A stretch of 64,000 nt of DNA from Hyphomicrobiales bacterium. GTDB taxonomy: Bacteria; Pseudomonadota; Alphaproteobacteria; Rhizobiales; NORP267. Within the stretch, counting starts at the first letter, position 1, and the number at the start of each line of letters is the position of its first letter. The position numbers were made by a program, and so were the translations under genes. The notes beneath the pieces are model-generated. The model searched no databases and was not told where the DNA came from. It saw nothing but the letters and a program-made list of their open reading frames with translations. Positions 52,687-62,261 of the stretch are shown one piece after another. The stretch is taken from assembly GCA_021775875.1 (NCBI GenBank), contig JAJFHA010000009.1, forward strand, positions 1-64,000, given 5' to 3'.

Positions 52687-53763
52687 TCAGGGTCCCGGGC
52701 GGAAAGGCGCAAGCAATGTGCCAGAATATTGGCATTCCATTTCGCCCTGCCAGTTTTGCCATTGCAGGTCGTCGTCAAGCTGCCATTTACCAACACGCAT
52801 TGGTTGTTTCGCGTGCTGGCGCAGGATGTCCTGAAATTTATCGTGATTAACAAGTCTGAACCCGTGGGCCTTCAGATACGGGGTCCAGTCCTTGCCATCA
52901 TTCATGGCGTAACCCCAATGGCCCAGATGGCGGTTGAGGACGGCGAACGCCACTTTGGACGCGCCAGAGGCCAGATGAAACTGGGATTCGGTGAAAAATA
53001 CGCGGCCTGATGCAACCCCGAACAATCCACCAACAAGATTGTCTTCCTTATCCCACACTTCAACGGAATGAGCATGGCCTGCTTCAAACAGTTGCATGAA
53101 CAATTTCCGGGTTTGCGAGGTGATCCAGGTTAGCGGCGCTTTGTCCGGTCGCGGCGCGGCGCATTCCATCATCACTGTCTCAAAAGCTGTGTCCATTGTG
53201 ACGCGGAATCTATCGTTGCGCAGAAACCGTCGGGTATGCTTCTCCGCATGTGCTTCATCAAAGAACATCACCATACGTTCATCGCTGGCGAACCATTTTA
53301 CCGGTCCCAGATGGGAAAACGGATAGAAGCCTTCCTGATAGCCGCGCAACAACTGGTCTGTGTCCGGGTTACCGACGATACCGCAAAAGCCAATAGGCGT
53401 ACCGGTCAGTTTGGGCATCGGGGCGATTGTTGGCGAAAATTTATATTGCAGCCATGCACGCGCAATAGACGGCAGAATGTTCAGGCGATGCGGGAGCAGG
53501 CAATAGATTAATCCGGAAATGGAATTTGCCACCGGAAGAGGCAGCACATTGAGGGTCGCGATGAATACGTTTTTCACCCGGCGCGTTGAACTGGAGACTA
53601 TATTTTTCAGACCGGACAGAAATAACATTTGGTCCGATGGTTCGAATTTCATCTCAGAAACTGCGCCGCTGGTCGCAGGGAATTTATAATTTTTTTGAGA
53701 TGTCTGATTAAGGCTGGCCGAGTCCGGGCTGGCATTTTGGTATGAAACCGTTTGATCGACCAC
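52687..53763 (-). CDS. aat: leucyl/phenylalanyl-tRNA-protein transferase, long form
   Basis: Aat adds Leu or Phe to N-terminal Lys/Arg of proteins for degradation by ClpAP. The last 230 of 358 residues carry the family pattern: LLRGYQEGFYPFSHLGPVKW near 138-157, TWITSQTRKLFMQLFEAGHA near 208-227, SVEVWDKEDNLVGGLFGVAS and FFTESQFHLASGASKVAF near 254-271. An N-terminal stretch of about 120 residues, partly hydrophobic (VFIATLNVLPLPVANSISGL), is not in E. coli Aat. The GTG at 53763 lies 7 bases behind GAGGAGA, which supports the long form; a TTG at 53769 is too close. Confidence 0.82.
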   Translation of the reverse strand: MVDQTVSYQNASPDSASLNQTSQKNYKFPATSGAVSEMKFEPSDQMLFLSGLKNIVSSSTRRVKNVFIATLNVLPLPVANSISGLIYCLLPHRLNILPSIARAWLQYKFSPTIAPMPKLTGTPIGFCGIVGNPDTDQLLRGYQEGFYPFSHLGPVKWFASDERMVMFFDEAHAEKHTRRFLRNDRFRVTMDTAFETVMMECAAPRPDKAPLTWITSQTRKLFMQLFEAGHAHSVEVWDKEDNLVGGLFGVASGRVFFTESQFHLASGASKVAFAVLNRHLGHWGYAMNDGKDWTPYLKAHGFRLVNHDKFQDILRQHAKQPMRVGKWQLDDDLQWQNWQGEMECQYSGTLLAPFRPGP

Positions 53764-53946
53764 CCGCAATTCTCCTCAAATTACGTATGCCCATTGCGGT
53801 TTTTCAGCAAATATAAAAGGGCGATACAGAAAATTTGTGCCCGCTATTGGGGCACAAACCGGTCCGCAAAATTGTGAACAGCGACCATTCTGCACGTGTT
53901 AGGTAAAATTTTCGAAAATACGGACAAATAAATATCTAGCGAACGG

Positions 53947-54090
53947 TTAGCTGACTTTTTTCATCTGTTTATCGAAATTATCTGCGATTTTCTCAAACTT
54001 GTCGTGGCGTCCCTTGATGGACCAAGTGGCCTTGTTAATTGTGACCGACGCTTCGTAAAAGGCCCCAACTAGGCCCTTTTTTCACTAATA
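53947..54090 (-). pseudogene. possible C-terminal gene remnant, 44 codons
   Basis: Reading leftwards, this frame gives GLVGAFYEASVTINKATWSI, then KGRHDKFEKIADNFDKQMKK and a stop at 53947. It looks like natural protein but opens straight after two stop codons, with no start codon or ribosome-binding site. It may be the tail of a lost gene. No family recognised. The rest of 53764-54134 shows nothing else. Confidence 0.3.
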
Positions 54091-54134
54091 TGGATGAAGT
54101 TCCCTGTTTTGACTTTTTAGTGGATATAAAATAA

Positions 54135-54149
54135 GAACAAATCAGGAAC
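54135..54149 (+). promoter_or_regulatory. LexA box of the imuA-imuB-dnaE2 operon
   Basis: GAACAAATCAGGAAC is GAAC-N7-GAAC, the alphaproteobacterial LexA site. It lies 27 bases before the imuA ATG, where LexA would block the promoter, so the operon should be induced by DNA damage. Confidence 0.85.
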
Positions 54150-54175
54150 ATAAACAAAGGAATTCGGTAATCCTG

Positions 54176-54874
54176 ATGGCCCTTGAAGCCCTGAAAGAAA
54201 AAGTCATGGCCCTGGAAATGGGGCGGGTCAGCAGGCAGGTTCTGTCGCTAGATATTGCGGCCATTGACCAGGCCTTGCAGGGAGGGCTGGACATGGGGGC
54301 GATCCATGAATTTACCGGCCCGGCAGCGGCGCTGTTCGCCCAATTGATTGTTCAACGCCGGGGCGGGACCACATTCTGGCTCAGTAGCGAGCGGGCCGGG
54401 CTGGAATATTACCCTGCAGCCTTGCAACAATATGGCGGGGTGCCGGAAAAATTTCTGGCGCTCTATCTGCAAAACACCTCCGATATCCTGAATGCGGCTT
54501 ATGAAATTCTGGCATCCGGGGCAGTGGGTTGCGTTTTGCTGGATCTGAAAAAACCCCTTAACCAGACCCAGGCACGCAAATTACAACTGGCCGCCCAGGC
54601 AACGTCCGTGCTCGGTCTGGTTATCAATTCCGCACGCGATGCCCCGTCGGGCGAAAGTCCCGGCATGGTCAGCTCAGCCGTGACGCGCTGGCATGTATGC
54701 GTCAATGCCTGGTCAACAGACAAGACCCGGCTGTCACTTGGCCTGACAAAGAACCGGCGCGGGCGGCCCCATCACTGGATTGTGGAGATCGACCATGCGA
54801 CGCATCATTTGCATCTGGCTTCCCTTGCTGGCGAGCGAGCGGCTGATCCGCGCAGAACCGGAATTGGCGCATAA
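54176..54874 (+). CDS. imuA: ImuA, RecA-like SOS mutagenesis accessory protein
   Basis: ImuA helps the ImuB-DnaE2 translesion complex. The 232-residue protein looks like a degenerate RecA/SulA-type domain: VLSLDIAAIDQALQGGLDMG near 23-42, IHEFTGPAAALFAQLIVQRR, LQNTSDILNAAYEILASGAV and VLLDLKKPLNQTQARKLQLA. The Walker A lysine pattern is not preserved. It overlaps imuB by 80 bases and lies behind a LexA box. An in-frame ATG at 54206 is an alternative start. Confidence 0.88.
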   Translation: MALEALKEKVMALEMGRVSRQVLSLDIAAIDQALQGGLDMGAIHEFTGPAAALFAQLIVQRRGGTTFWLSSERAGLEYYPAALQQYGGVPEKFLALYLQNTSDILNAAYEILASGAVGCVLLDLKKPLNQTQARKLQLAAQATSVLGLVINSARDAPSGESPGMVSSAVTRWHVCVNAWSTDKTRLSLGLTKNRRGRPHHWIVEIDHATHHLHLASLAGERAADPRRTGIGA

Positions 54875-56300
54875 GCCGTTTGCGCTTGTTCTGCGCGAAG
54901 CCAACCGGCTGTATGTATCGGCCCTGAGCGGGGCCGCTGATAATCTGGGTCTGGTCCCCGGCATGAGCTTGAGCGATCTTCAGGCAGCATTCCCTGACAT
55001 TCTGTATCTTGAAGCTGACCCTCTGGGCGATGCCAAATGCCTGCAATTCCTGTTGCGCTGGGCGAGCCGGTTCACGCCCCGATTGGTGCGCGGTAGCGCT
55101 TGCGATCTGTTTCTCGATATTGCCGGGGCCAGTCATTTGTTTGGCGATGAACCGGCTTTATTAAAAACCATCCAGGACCGCCTGACCAAACTTGGCTTTA
55201 CCGCACGGGTCGGCCTTGCCGATACCAAAGCAGCCGCCTGGGGCTTTGCCCATTACGGCCCCGACCGCAGCAATATCGGGAAAGAAAATCTGCGCAAAGC
55301 GGCTGGAGAACTTCCGGTGGAAGCCCTGCAAATGGGGTTTGGGCCGACAATTCTTTGCCGCCAATTGGGGCTTAAAACCATTCACGCACTGCTTGCCCTG
55401 CCACGCGCCACGCTGGCCAGCCGCATCGGGCTGGATGGCATCAAACGCATTGACCAATTTCTTGGGCGCGCAGTTGAGGTCACCAAATTCGCCCGCCATC
55501 AGCAACGGCTGGTTGAAGAGATGCAATTCCCCGACCCGATCGGGCATAGTGTTGGTGTGGAGATGGCTCTGGAAACCCTTCTGACCCGCTTGTGTGCGCG
55601 CCTGTTATCGACGCATAAAGGCATCCGCAAAGTCCACCTCACGCTGGAGCGGGTTGATCATGCGGCCTTGTCTTTCTCAATCCAGACGATCCGGCCAACC
55701 TGCTATATCCCTGCCCTCAAGCGGCTTTTTGCCCGTCACCTGGAACAGATGGATGTTGGTTTCGGCATCGAGCGGATGGTCCTGCATGCCCGGCACACAG
55801 CGCCCTTATCAGGCCAGCAAATGGGGCTGGGCAACCGTCAGGTGGATGAGCAAAAAGATGCGCTTAACGGGTTGATCGACACCTTGTCCAATATGTTCGG
55901 GTATGAACGGGTCCAGTATTTTTCCCCTGCCGACAGCCATATTCCAGAGCGGGCCTTTAGCCGGGAATATGCCCTCTATTCTTCGCACCGCCAAAGCTGG
56001 ACCGTGCCTTTGCGCAAACGCCCCTTACGATTGTTTCGCAAACCCGTTGCGGTGTGGTTGGATAAAAATTCCGGTATGGATGTTCCTGAAAGCATTATCT
56101 GGCAAAACCAAAAATGCCGCCTGACACCCCTGACCGGACCTGAACGGATCGAGCCGGACTGGTGGCGCGATGACCCTCAATGGCATTCAGGAACGCGCGA
56201 TTATTGGTGGGTGCAGACCGATACAGGCGCTCTATTATGGCTTTACCGGGTCGCTGATCCGGCGCGGATACAATGGTTCGTCCATGGGCTTGGAAGCTGA
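54795..56300 (+). CDS. imuB: ImuB, Y-family polymerase-like protein of the SOS mutasome
   Basis: ImuB is the hub of the mutasome: it binds the beta clamp and DnaE2 but is not itself a polymerase. The 501-residue protein has the Y-family fold with the first catalytic motif changed to RRIICIWLPLLASERLIRAE (no Asp of the DinB MDxDxFFA motif), CDLFLDIAGASHLFGDE near 94-110, and FTARVGLADTKAAAWGFAHY near 130-149. The loss of catalytic acids is the family's normal state. dnaE2 starts one base after its stop. Confidence 0.92.
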   Translation: MRRIICIWLPLLASERLIRAEPELAHKPFALVLREANRLYVSALSGAADNLGLVPGMSLSDLQAAFPDILYLEADPLGDAKCLQFLLRWASRFTPRLVRGSACDLFLDIAGASHLFGDEPALLKTIQDRLTKLGFTARVGLADTKAAAWGFAHYGPDRSNIGKENLRKAAGELPVEALQMGFGPTILCRQLGLKTIHALLALPRATLASRIGLDGIKRIDQFLGRAVEVTKFARHQQRLVEEMQFPDPIGHSVGVEMALETLLTRLCARLLSTHKGIRKVHLTLERVDHAALSFSIQTIRPTCYIPALKRLFARHLEQMDVGFGIERMVLHARHTAPLSGQQMGLGNRQVDEQKDALNGLIDTLSNMFGYERVQYFSPADSHIPERAFSREYALYSSHRQSWTVPLRKRPLRLFRKPVAVWLDKNSGMDVPESIIWQNQKCRLTPLTGPERIEPDWWRDDPQWHSGTRDYWWVQTDTGALLWLYRVADPARIQWFVHGLGS

Positions 56301-56301
56301 C

Positions 56302-59300
56302 ATGGACGCACCGACACACCCCCCGGATGAGCAATTTGCCGAGCTGCATGTCACCACCAATTTTACGTTCCTTGAAGGGGCGTCACATCCTGAAGATTAT
56401 GTGCGGCGCGCCAAAGAATTAGGGCTTGAAGCTATCGCTATTACAGACCGCAATTCTCTGGCAGGGATCGTGCGGGCTTATGCCGAAGCCAAAAAAATCG
56501 GCCAGCGAATTTTAATCGGCGCCGAGCTTTTTCTCTCCGATGACCAGCGGCTGGTAGCGCTGCCAACCGACCGGGCGGCGTATGGCCGCCTGTGCCGATT
56601 GATCAGCCTTGGCCGCCAGCGCGCTGAAAAAGGCCAATGCCTGATCCACCGCGAAGATGTTCTTGAATGGTCCACTGGCATGATTTTCATTCTGCTGCCA
56701 CCCGAAGATATTGGCGCGCATTTTGAATCCCGGCTTAAAGCCTGGAGCGATGACCTGAAACAGGATTTGTATCTGGCAGCGGACAATCTCAAACAGGGGC
56801 ATGATCATGAGCGCCTTGCTAAATTATTCGCGGTTTCCGGGCATCAAAAAATCCCTGTGGTCGCTACCAACCATGCCCTGATGCATGTCTCTGAAAACCG
56901 CGCCATTGCCGATGTGCTGACATGTATCCGCGAACATTGTGAAATCGAGAATGCCGGGCAGCGGTTGCAGAAAAATGCCGAACGGCACCTCAAGAATGCT
57001 GAAGAAATGCGCGACCTGTTTTCCGGTTATGAGGCAGCGGTGGTGCGGTCATGCGAGATCAGTCGGCGGATTGATTTTTCTCTGGATGAGTTGAAATACG
57101 AATATCCCGACGAGGTTTCCAACGGCCAGGAGCCCCAGACAGAATTGGAACGTCTGGTTGGTCAGAAAATAAAAGTTCGCTATCCGCGCCAGCAATACCC
57201 ACTCGGGATACCGGAATCTGTGACCGATCTGGTTGCGCGTGAATTGGCGATCATCAGGCAACTGAAATACGCGCCTTATTTCCTTACCATTTACGACATT
57301 GTAAAATTTGCCCGCCGCGAAGGCATCCTTTGTCAGGGGCGCGGGTCTGCCGCCAATTCCGTGATTTGCTATATTCTCGGCATCACATCGGTTTCCCCGG
57401 AACGGCTCGATATGGTGTTCGAGCGCTTTATCTCGACCGAGCGGGATGAGCCGCCCGATATCGACGTGGATTTCGAGCATGAGCGGCGCGAAGAGGTTAT
57501 TCAATATATCTATAAGAAGTATGGTCGCCACCGCGCCGGGCTGTCCGCGACCGTTATCTGTTACCGCGCCCGTAGCGCCATCCGCGAGGTTGGCAAGGTG
57601 CTGGGCCTATCGCAAGATATATTATCTTCCATGACATCGCTGATCTGGGGCTGGTCAAATGGCGGCCAGTCCGCTACCCGCGACCAGATCAGGGAAGCCG
57701 GGCTGGACCCGGACGATACCCGGCTGGCACTCTGCGCCGAACTGGCGCAAGCCATTATGGGCTATCCCCGCCACCTCTCGCAGCATGTGGGCGGGTTCAT
57801 TATCACCAAATCCAGGCTCGATGATATTGTCCCGATTGAAAATGCCGCGATGGAAAATCGCACGGTCATTGAATGGGACAAGGACGATATAGATACGCTG
57901 GGGATTTTGAAGGTCGATGTACTCGGCCTTGGTATGCTGAGCTGTATCCGCAAGGCCTTTGAACTTTTGGAAACCCATTACGGGGTTTCTCATGACCTCG
58001 CCTCGCTTCCCGAAAAAGACAGCGCCGTTTACGACATGCTTTGCAAGGCAGACAGCGTCGGGGTTTTTCAGGTTGAAAGCCGGGCGCAGATGTCTTTCCT
58101 GCCGCGGATGAAACCACGCACCTTTTATGATCTGGTGATTGAAGTGGCAATTGTTCGTCCCGGCCCGATTCAGGGAGATATGGTGCATCCCTATATTCGC
58201 CGCCGCAATGGCGAGGAGGCGGTCAAATACCCCTCTAAAGAACTGGAAGAGGTTTTGGGCAAGACCCTCGGCGTGCCGCTGTTTCAGGAACAAGCTATGC
58301 GCATTGCCATTGTTGGTGCCGGGTTTGAGCCTGGCGAAGCCGACCAGTTGCGCCGCGCCATGGCGACATTTCGCAAGATGGGGACGATCAATTCGTTCCG
58401 GGGGAAATTCGTCCGGGGCATGGAAGCCAATGGCTATGAAACCGAATTTGCGGAGCGTTGTTTCAAGCAGATTGAAGGCTTTGGCGAATATGGCTTTCCG
58501 GAAAGCCATGCCGCCTCCTTTGCCTTGCTGGTTTATGTTTCGGCCTGGCTGAAATGTCATTATCCGGTGGTTTTTGCCTGCGCGTTGCTGAATTCCCAAC
58601 CGATGGGGTTTTACGCCCCGGCGCAAATCGTCCGCGATGCCCGCGAACATAATGTCGAGGTGCGCCCACCTGATGTTAATTTTTCAGGGTGGGACAATCG
58701 TCTGGAACCGACCATCAACGGGTTGGCCCTGCGGTTGGGGCTGCGCCAGATCAAAGGCATCCGGCAAGAGGATGCTGACTGGATTTCGGCCGCCCGAAAT
58801 AACGGTTATGTCACGGTGCGCGATCTTTGGGTGCGGGCCGGGATTCGCCCGGCAGTCCTGAAAAAGCTGGCGCGGGCTGATGCATTTCAATCACTATCTC
58901 TGGATCGACGTGGGGCGCTCTGGCAGGCCAGCGGTATCAAGGGCGAACGCCCGTTGCCGTTGTTTGCCCACGCAAAAGAAGACGAGCAATCGCTTGATCT
59001 CGATGTTCTTCTGCCGGCAATGACCATGGGCGAAAATGTGGTGCAGGATTATCTCTCCTTTCGGCTGACCTTGCGGGACCATCCGATCAAGCTTTTGCGA
59101 TCCTGTTTCAATGGCGCGGCCCAGAGCCTGGACCTGCTTGAAGCGCCCCATAAAACCACCATGAATGTGGCCGGGCTGGTGCTGGCCCGCCAGCGCCCCG
59201 GTACAGCAAAAGGGGTTATCTTCATGACCCTGGAAGATGAAGCCGGCAGCATCAATGTGGTTATCTGGCGCAAGACGTTCGAGCAATATCGCCGTGCCGT

Positions 59301-59547
59301 CATGACCGGTAGGCTGGTGCGGATATACGGCATTCTGGAGCGGAAGGGTATTGTTACGCATCTAATTGCCGACAAAATCGAAGATTGCTCGCATTATCTG
59401 GACCGGCTCAATGACGCGCAATTTGCCACCCCGGAAAGTGCAGATACAGATGCGGCGACACGGGCCAAATCCCAAAAACCCGTCAACCAGTTCCGCCACC
59501 CGCGGGATCAGGCAAAAACCCTGTTTCCCTCCAGAGATTTTCACTGA
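56302..59547 (+). CDS. dnaE2: error-prone DNA polymerase DnaE2
   Basis: DnaE2 (ImuC) performs translesion synthesis in the SOS response. The 1081-residue protein has the PHP domain (FAELHVTTNFTFLEGASHPE near 11-30), the catalytic Asp motif DEPPDIDVDFEHERREEV near 384-401, PGPIQGDMVHPYIRRRNGEE near 622-641, and a C-terminal OB fold (LVRIYGILERKGIVTHLIAD). The ATG at 56302 follows the imuB stop by one base; the frame is open to 56170 but overlaps imuB. The full imuA-imuB-dnaE2 order is intact. Confidence 0.96.
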   Translation: MDAPTHPPDEQFAELHVTTNFTFLEGASHPEDYVRRAKELGLEAIAITDRNSLAGIVRAYAEAKKIGQRILIGAELFLSDDQRLVALPTDRAAYGRLCRLISLGRQRAEKGQCLIHREDVLEWSTGMIFILLPPEDIGAHFESRLKAWSDDLKQDLYLAADNLKQGHDHERLAKLFAVSGHQKIPVVATNHALMHVSENRAIADVLTCIREHCEIENAGQRLQKNAERHLKNAEEMRDLFSGYEAAVVRSCEISRRIDFSLDELKYEYPDEVSNGQEPQTELERLVGQKIKVRYPRQQYPLGIPESVTDLVARELAIIRQLKYAPYFLTIYDIVKFARREGILCQGRGSAANSVICYILGITSVSPERLDMVFERFISTERDEPPDIDVDFEHERREEVIQYIYKKYGRHRAGLSATVICYRARSAIREVGKVLGLSQDILSSMTSLIWGWSNGGQSATRDQIREAGLDPDDTRLALCAELAQAIMGYPRHLSQHVGGFIITKSRLDDIVPIENAAMENRTVIEWDKDDIDTLGILKVDVLGLGMLSCIRKAFELLETHYGVSHDLASLPEKDSAVYDMLCKADSVGVFQVESRAQMSFLPRMKPRTFYDLVIEVAIVRPGPIQGDMVHPYIRRRNGEEAVKYPSKELEEVLGKTLGVPLFQEQAMRIAIVGAGFEPGEADQLRRAMATFRKMGTINSFRGKFVRGMEANGYETEFAERCFKQIEGFGEYGFPESHAASFALLVYVSAWLKCHYPVVFACALLNSQPMGFYAPAQIVRDAREHNVEVRPPDVNFSGWDNRLEPTINGLALRLGLRQIKGIRQEDADWISAARNNGYVTVRDLWVRAGIRPAVLKKLARADAFQSLSLDRRGALWQASGIKGERPLPLFAHAKEDEQSLDLDVLLPAMTMGENVVQDYLSFRLTLRDHPIKLLRSCFNGAAQSLDLLEAPHKTTMNVAGLVLARQRPGTAKGVIFMTLEDEAGSINVVIWRKTFEQYRRAVMTGRLVRIYGILERKGIVTHLIADKIEDCSHYLDRLNDAQFATPESADTDAATRAKSQKPVNQFRHPRDQAKTLFPSRDFH

Positions 59548-59637
59548 TTAATATCGGAAAAGGCAAAGGGTCTGGACCCCGGTCATCGCGAAGAATATCA
59601 TTCTCTTTGTGAGATCAAAAAATGCCAAGCACGCACC

Positions 59638-61221
59638 ATGAACCAGCCTGCATCACCCACTGACATCAAGCAGCAAGAAATTATTGAATTTCTTCGCCAA
59701 CCGGAAGCATACACGGAATTGTCAGGCGGAGTTCCTGATGCCGTTTCCGTCATTGAAACCCATGCGGCGATGGTCTTTCTGGCAGGTAACGATGCTTTTA
59801 AAATCAAGAAGGCACTGGTCTATCCGTATCTGGATTTCAGCAGCCTGGAAAAACGCGAAGCGGTGTGCCGCAAGGAAGTTGCGATCAACCGGCCTCATGC
59901 CCCGGACATTTATCTCGGTGTTGTTCCGATCACGCGCGATCCAGATGGAGACTTGAAACTCAATGGGCCCGGCAATGTGGTGGAATGGGCGGTTCATATG
60001 CGCCGCTTCCCGGAAGAGGCATTGCTGGAAAATGCCATCACGCACGATGGGCCTGGACCTGAATTCCTTGACCGGTTGGCAGATGCGATTGTCAGCTATC
60101 ACGAGACCGCACCGCAGGTTATATCTGACAATGGCGGGGACCGTATGGCGGCAATTATTGACGGATTGGTCGCCGCCTTCCAGGCCGCGCCGGATTTGAT
60201 CTCGCTTGAGGACGTCCAGAAATTTGCCAGCCGCATCCGGTCAGAACTGGCAAATGTTGCGTCCTGTCTCAATAGCCGCAGCCAACAAGGCTATGTGCGT
60301 CGCTGCCACGGCGATCTGCATCTCGGCAATATTGTCGTGCTTGACGGTCAACCGGTCTTGTTTGATGCCATTGAATTCAACGACGAGATTGCGACAACAG
60401 ATATATTGTATGATCTGGCATTCTTGCTGATGGAGCTGGGTCACAGGTCGCGGGACGTAGAAGCAAATCGGGTCATGAACCGCTACCTGTCGGCGAGCGC
60501 AGACGTCAACAATATCAACGGGCTCGCGGCCATGCCGCTCTTTATGGCCTGTCGGGCCGGGATCCGCGCCATGGTGGCGATGGCCAGAGCCGCGCAGGCG
60601 AACGAAGATGCAGGCAGCGAATATAATGTTTTGGCACGCTCTTATTTTCGAACCGCGCTTGACTATCTGGAGCCAGAACAAGCGCGGATGATTGCCGTTG
60701 GCGGGTTTTCGGGCACCGGAAAAACCAGTCTCGCCAGAAGTATCGCGCCGCTTCTATGCCGCTGCCCCGGCGCGATTCACATTAGAACCGACGTGGAGCG
60801 GAAAGCATTTTTTGGGGTATCCGAGACCACAAGGCTCGGGCCGGAATGCTATCTGCAAGAGATCAACAAAAAAATATTTGCGCGGGTCTATGACAAAGCG
60901 GCACGCGCACTTGAAGCTGGATATTCGGTTGTTGTGGATGCCGCATTCCTCCGACAAAATGAACGGGTTGCGATTGAAAAAATTGCGAAAGATGCCGGAA
61001 TATCCTTCACCGGCCTGTGGCTGGATGCTAACGAAAACGTCCTTACCAACCGGGTTGAAGCCCGCAAGGGTGATGCCTCAGATGCCACCCGTGACGTTGT
61101 GCGTGGGCAATTGGCGCGGGGCGCCGGGTCGGTTTCCTGGGTTCAGATAGATGCGGGCGGCACCCCGGAACAGACATTATCTGCAGCGTGTCGGGCGTGT
61201 GACTTGCATCTCCCCGATTAG
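59638..61221 (+). CDS. fused aminoglycoside phosphotransferase-like / P-loop kinase-like protein
   Basis: The 527-residue protein joins two domains. Residues 1 to about 340 are APH-like: FLAGNDAFKIKKALVYPYLD near 48-67, the Brenner-type catalytic loop VRRCHGDLHLGNIVVLDG near 223-240, and FDAIEFNDEIATTDILYD near 245-262. Residues about 345-527 form a P-loop kinase with Walker A AVGGFSGTGKTSLARSI near 356-372 and VVVDAAFLRQNERVAI. Such fusions are widespread; the substrate is unknown and there is no reason to assume drug resistance. Confidence 0.85.
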   Translation: MNQPASPTDIKQQEIIEFLRQPEAYTELSGGVPDAVSVIETHAAMVFLAGNDAFKIKKALVYPYLDFSSLEKREAVCRKEVAINRPHAPDIYLGVVPITRDPDGDLKLNGPGNVVEWAVHMRRFPEEALLENAITHDGPGPEFLDRLADAIVSYHETAPQVISDNGGDRMAAIIDGLVAAFQAAPDLISLEDVQKFASRIRSELANVASCLNSRSQQGYVRRCHGDLHLGNIVVLDGQPVLFDAIEFNDEIATTDILYDLAFLLMELGHRSRDVEANRVMNRYLSASADVNNINGLAAMPLFMACRAGIRAMVAMARAAQANEDAGSEYNVLARSYFRTALDYLEPEQARMIAVGGFSGTGKTSLARSIAPLLCRCPGAIHIRTDVERKAFFGVSETTRLGPECYLQEINKKIFARVYDKAARALEAGYSVVVDAAFLRQNERVAIEKIAKDAGISFTGLWLDANENVLTNRVEARKGDASDATRDVVRGQLARGAGSVSWVQIDAGGTPEQTLSAACRACDLHLPD

Positions 61222-61228
61222 ACCGAAA

Positions 61229-61429
61229 TCAGGATTTCGGATTTTGTGAAAAATATGCGTCCAGATCTTTTTCCAGTGCCACCAAATCGGCCGGCAAAGG
61301 CATACCAAAAACTTTCATTTCGCTCAGTTTTTGATGAATTTGCAATTGCAGCTCGTGCAGATCATGGGGCTGGGTTTCCATCTCATTGACCAGCAATGCG
61401 ATTTCAGCCTGGATATCTTCGAAACTCAT
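61229..61429 (-). CDS. small conserved protein, 66 residues, unknown
   Basis: The protein starts MSFEDIQAEIALLVNEMETQ and continues HDLHELQLQIHQKLSEMKVF and LPADLVALEKDLDAYF; it is helical and probably forms a coiled coil. The ATG has a perfect GGAGGG 6 bases upstream, which rules out the longer frame to 61708. To my memory, similar 65-70 residue proteins occur in other Hyphomicrobiales, without known role. It converges on the APH/kinase gene, 7 bases away. Confidence 0.75.
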   Translation of the reverse strand: MSFEDIQAEIALLVNEMETQPHDLHELQLQIHQKLSEMKVFGMPLPADLVALEKDLDAYFSQNPKS

Positions 61430-61759
61430 GATTGACCCTCCTTCGGTCCAGGTTAAACAGCCGCAAAAACTGCCGGATTGTGTGATGAAACAAAATCGCA
61501 CCCCGTTTTTTCCTTCACAAATCTGCTTTGCAATATTGCCATGCTCGTTTCCCCTTAAAGCTGCACCTATCAACGAAACCTGCCACAAAATCTCTGCTGC
61601 AATCCTCTCACTTGCCCATGTTTTTGCCTTGATATGAATCAATGATGCAGACAGCTCAATCTTATCTTCAAGTCTGGTTTTTTTGATACCGATTGTGTCT
61701 GTCGACAAGAAACCCTAAAATAGAAAATCTTTTCACTCCAAGTGGAACCGTATCAGCCA
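61430..61759. other. divergent intergenic region
   Basis: It holds the start signals for the 66-residue protein to the left and the exported protein to the right. The minus-strand frame stays open to 61708, but the composition is not gene-like. I saw no known regulatory motif. Confidence 0.4.
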
Positions 61760-62251
61760 ATGATTGGCGGGGCAAAAAAACTGATCACCGTTGCCGCAAT
61801 GCTCGTTGCATTCGCTGGCGGTTGGTTCATGTTGTCCGCTTCGAGAATGCCATCTCCAATCACCAATATTGAAGCTGAGCAATTTGGGGCTACCGGCCCC
61901 CTGGACGGAATGCGATTTGCCGGAATGGTCGGGATGACAGGTGCCCCGCTCAATGTTGAAGACACCTGGGAATTCGCCAATGGCACTTTCGTATCTTCTG
62001 AATGCGAAACCTGGTGCAATTATCCGCGCGCGCCCTATTATGTACGCCAGATCGGGAACAGGATCGAATTTATCGGTGAAACCCGATGCTCCGATAATGA
62101 TGCCAGCATCTCATGGCGTGGAGTCGTTGAAAACGGTACCATTAAAAGTCAGTTCACATGGACCGTTGCCCGCTGGTACTGGACCATTCGAAAAGATTTT
62201 TTGTATGAGGGTCAACTGGTTAATACGGGCGATCTGCCCACAAACGACTAG
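61760..62251 (+). CDS. exported or membrane-anchored protein, unknown
   Basis: The 163-residue product has an N-terminal hydrophobic segment (LITVAAMLVAFAGGWFMLSA), then a domain with DGMRFAGMVGMTGAPLNVED near 50-69, FVSSECETWCNYPRAPYYV, with two Cys in ECETWC, and ARWYWTIRKDFLYEGQL near the end. This looks like a small periplasmic beta-rich domain; no family is recognised with confidence. The ATG at 61760 is used; a GTG at 61742 is possible. The next gene starts 10 bases downstream. Confidence 0.65.
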   Translation: MIGGAKKLITVAAMLVAFAGGWFMLSASRMPSPITNIEAEQFGATGPLDGMRFAGMVGMTGAPLNVEDTWEFANGTFVSSECETWCNYPRAPYYVRQIGNRIEFIGETRCSDNDASISWRGVVENGTIKSQFTWTVARWYWTIRKDFLYEGQLVNTGDLPTND

Positions 62252-62261
62252 GGGCCCTTCG

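Noticed and set aside
57655-58650. 331-codon minus-strand frame inside dnaE2
   Set aside because: Antisense shadow in a GC-rich gene; no start signal or family pattern.
61430-61708. N-terminal extension of the 66-residue protein
   Set aside because: A perfect ribosome-binding site precedes the ATG at 61429, and the extension has no natural protein character.
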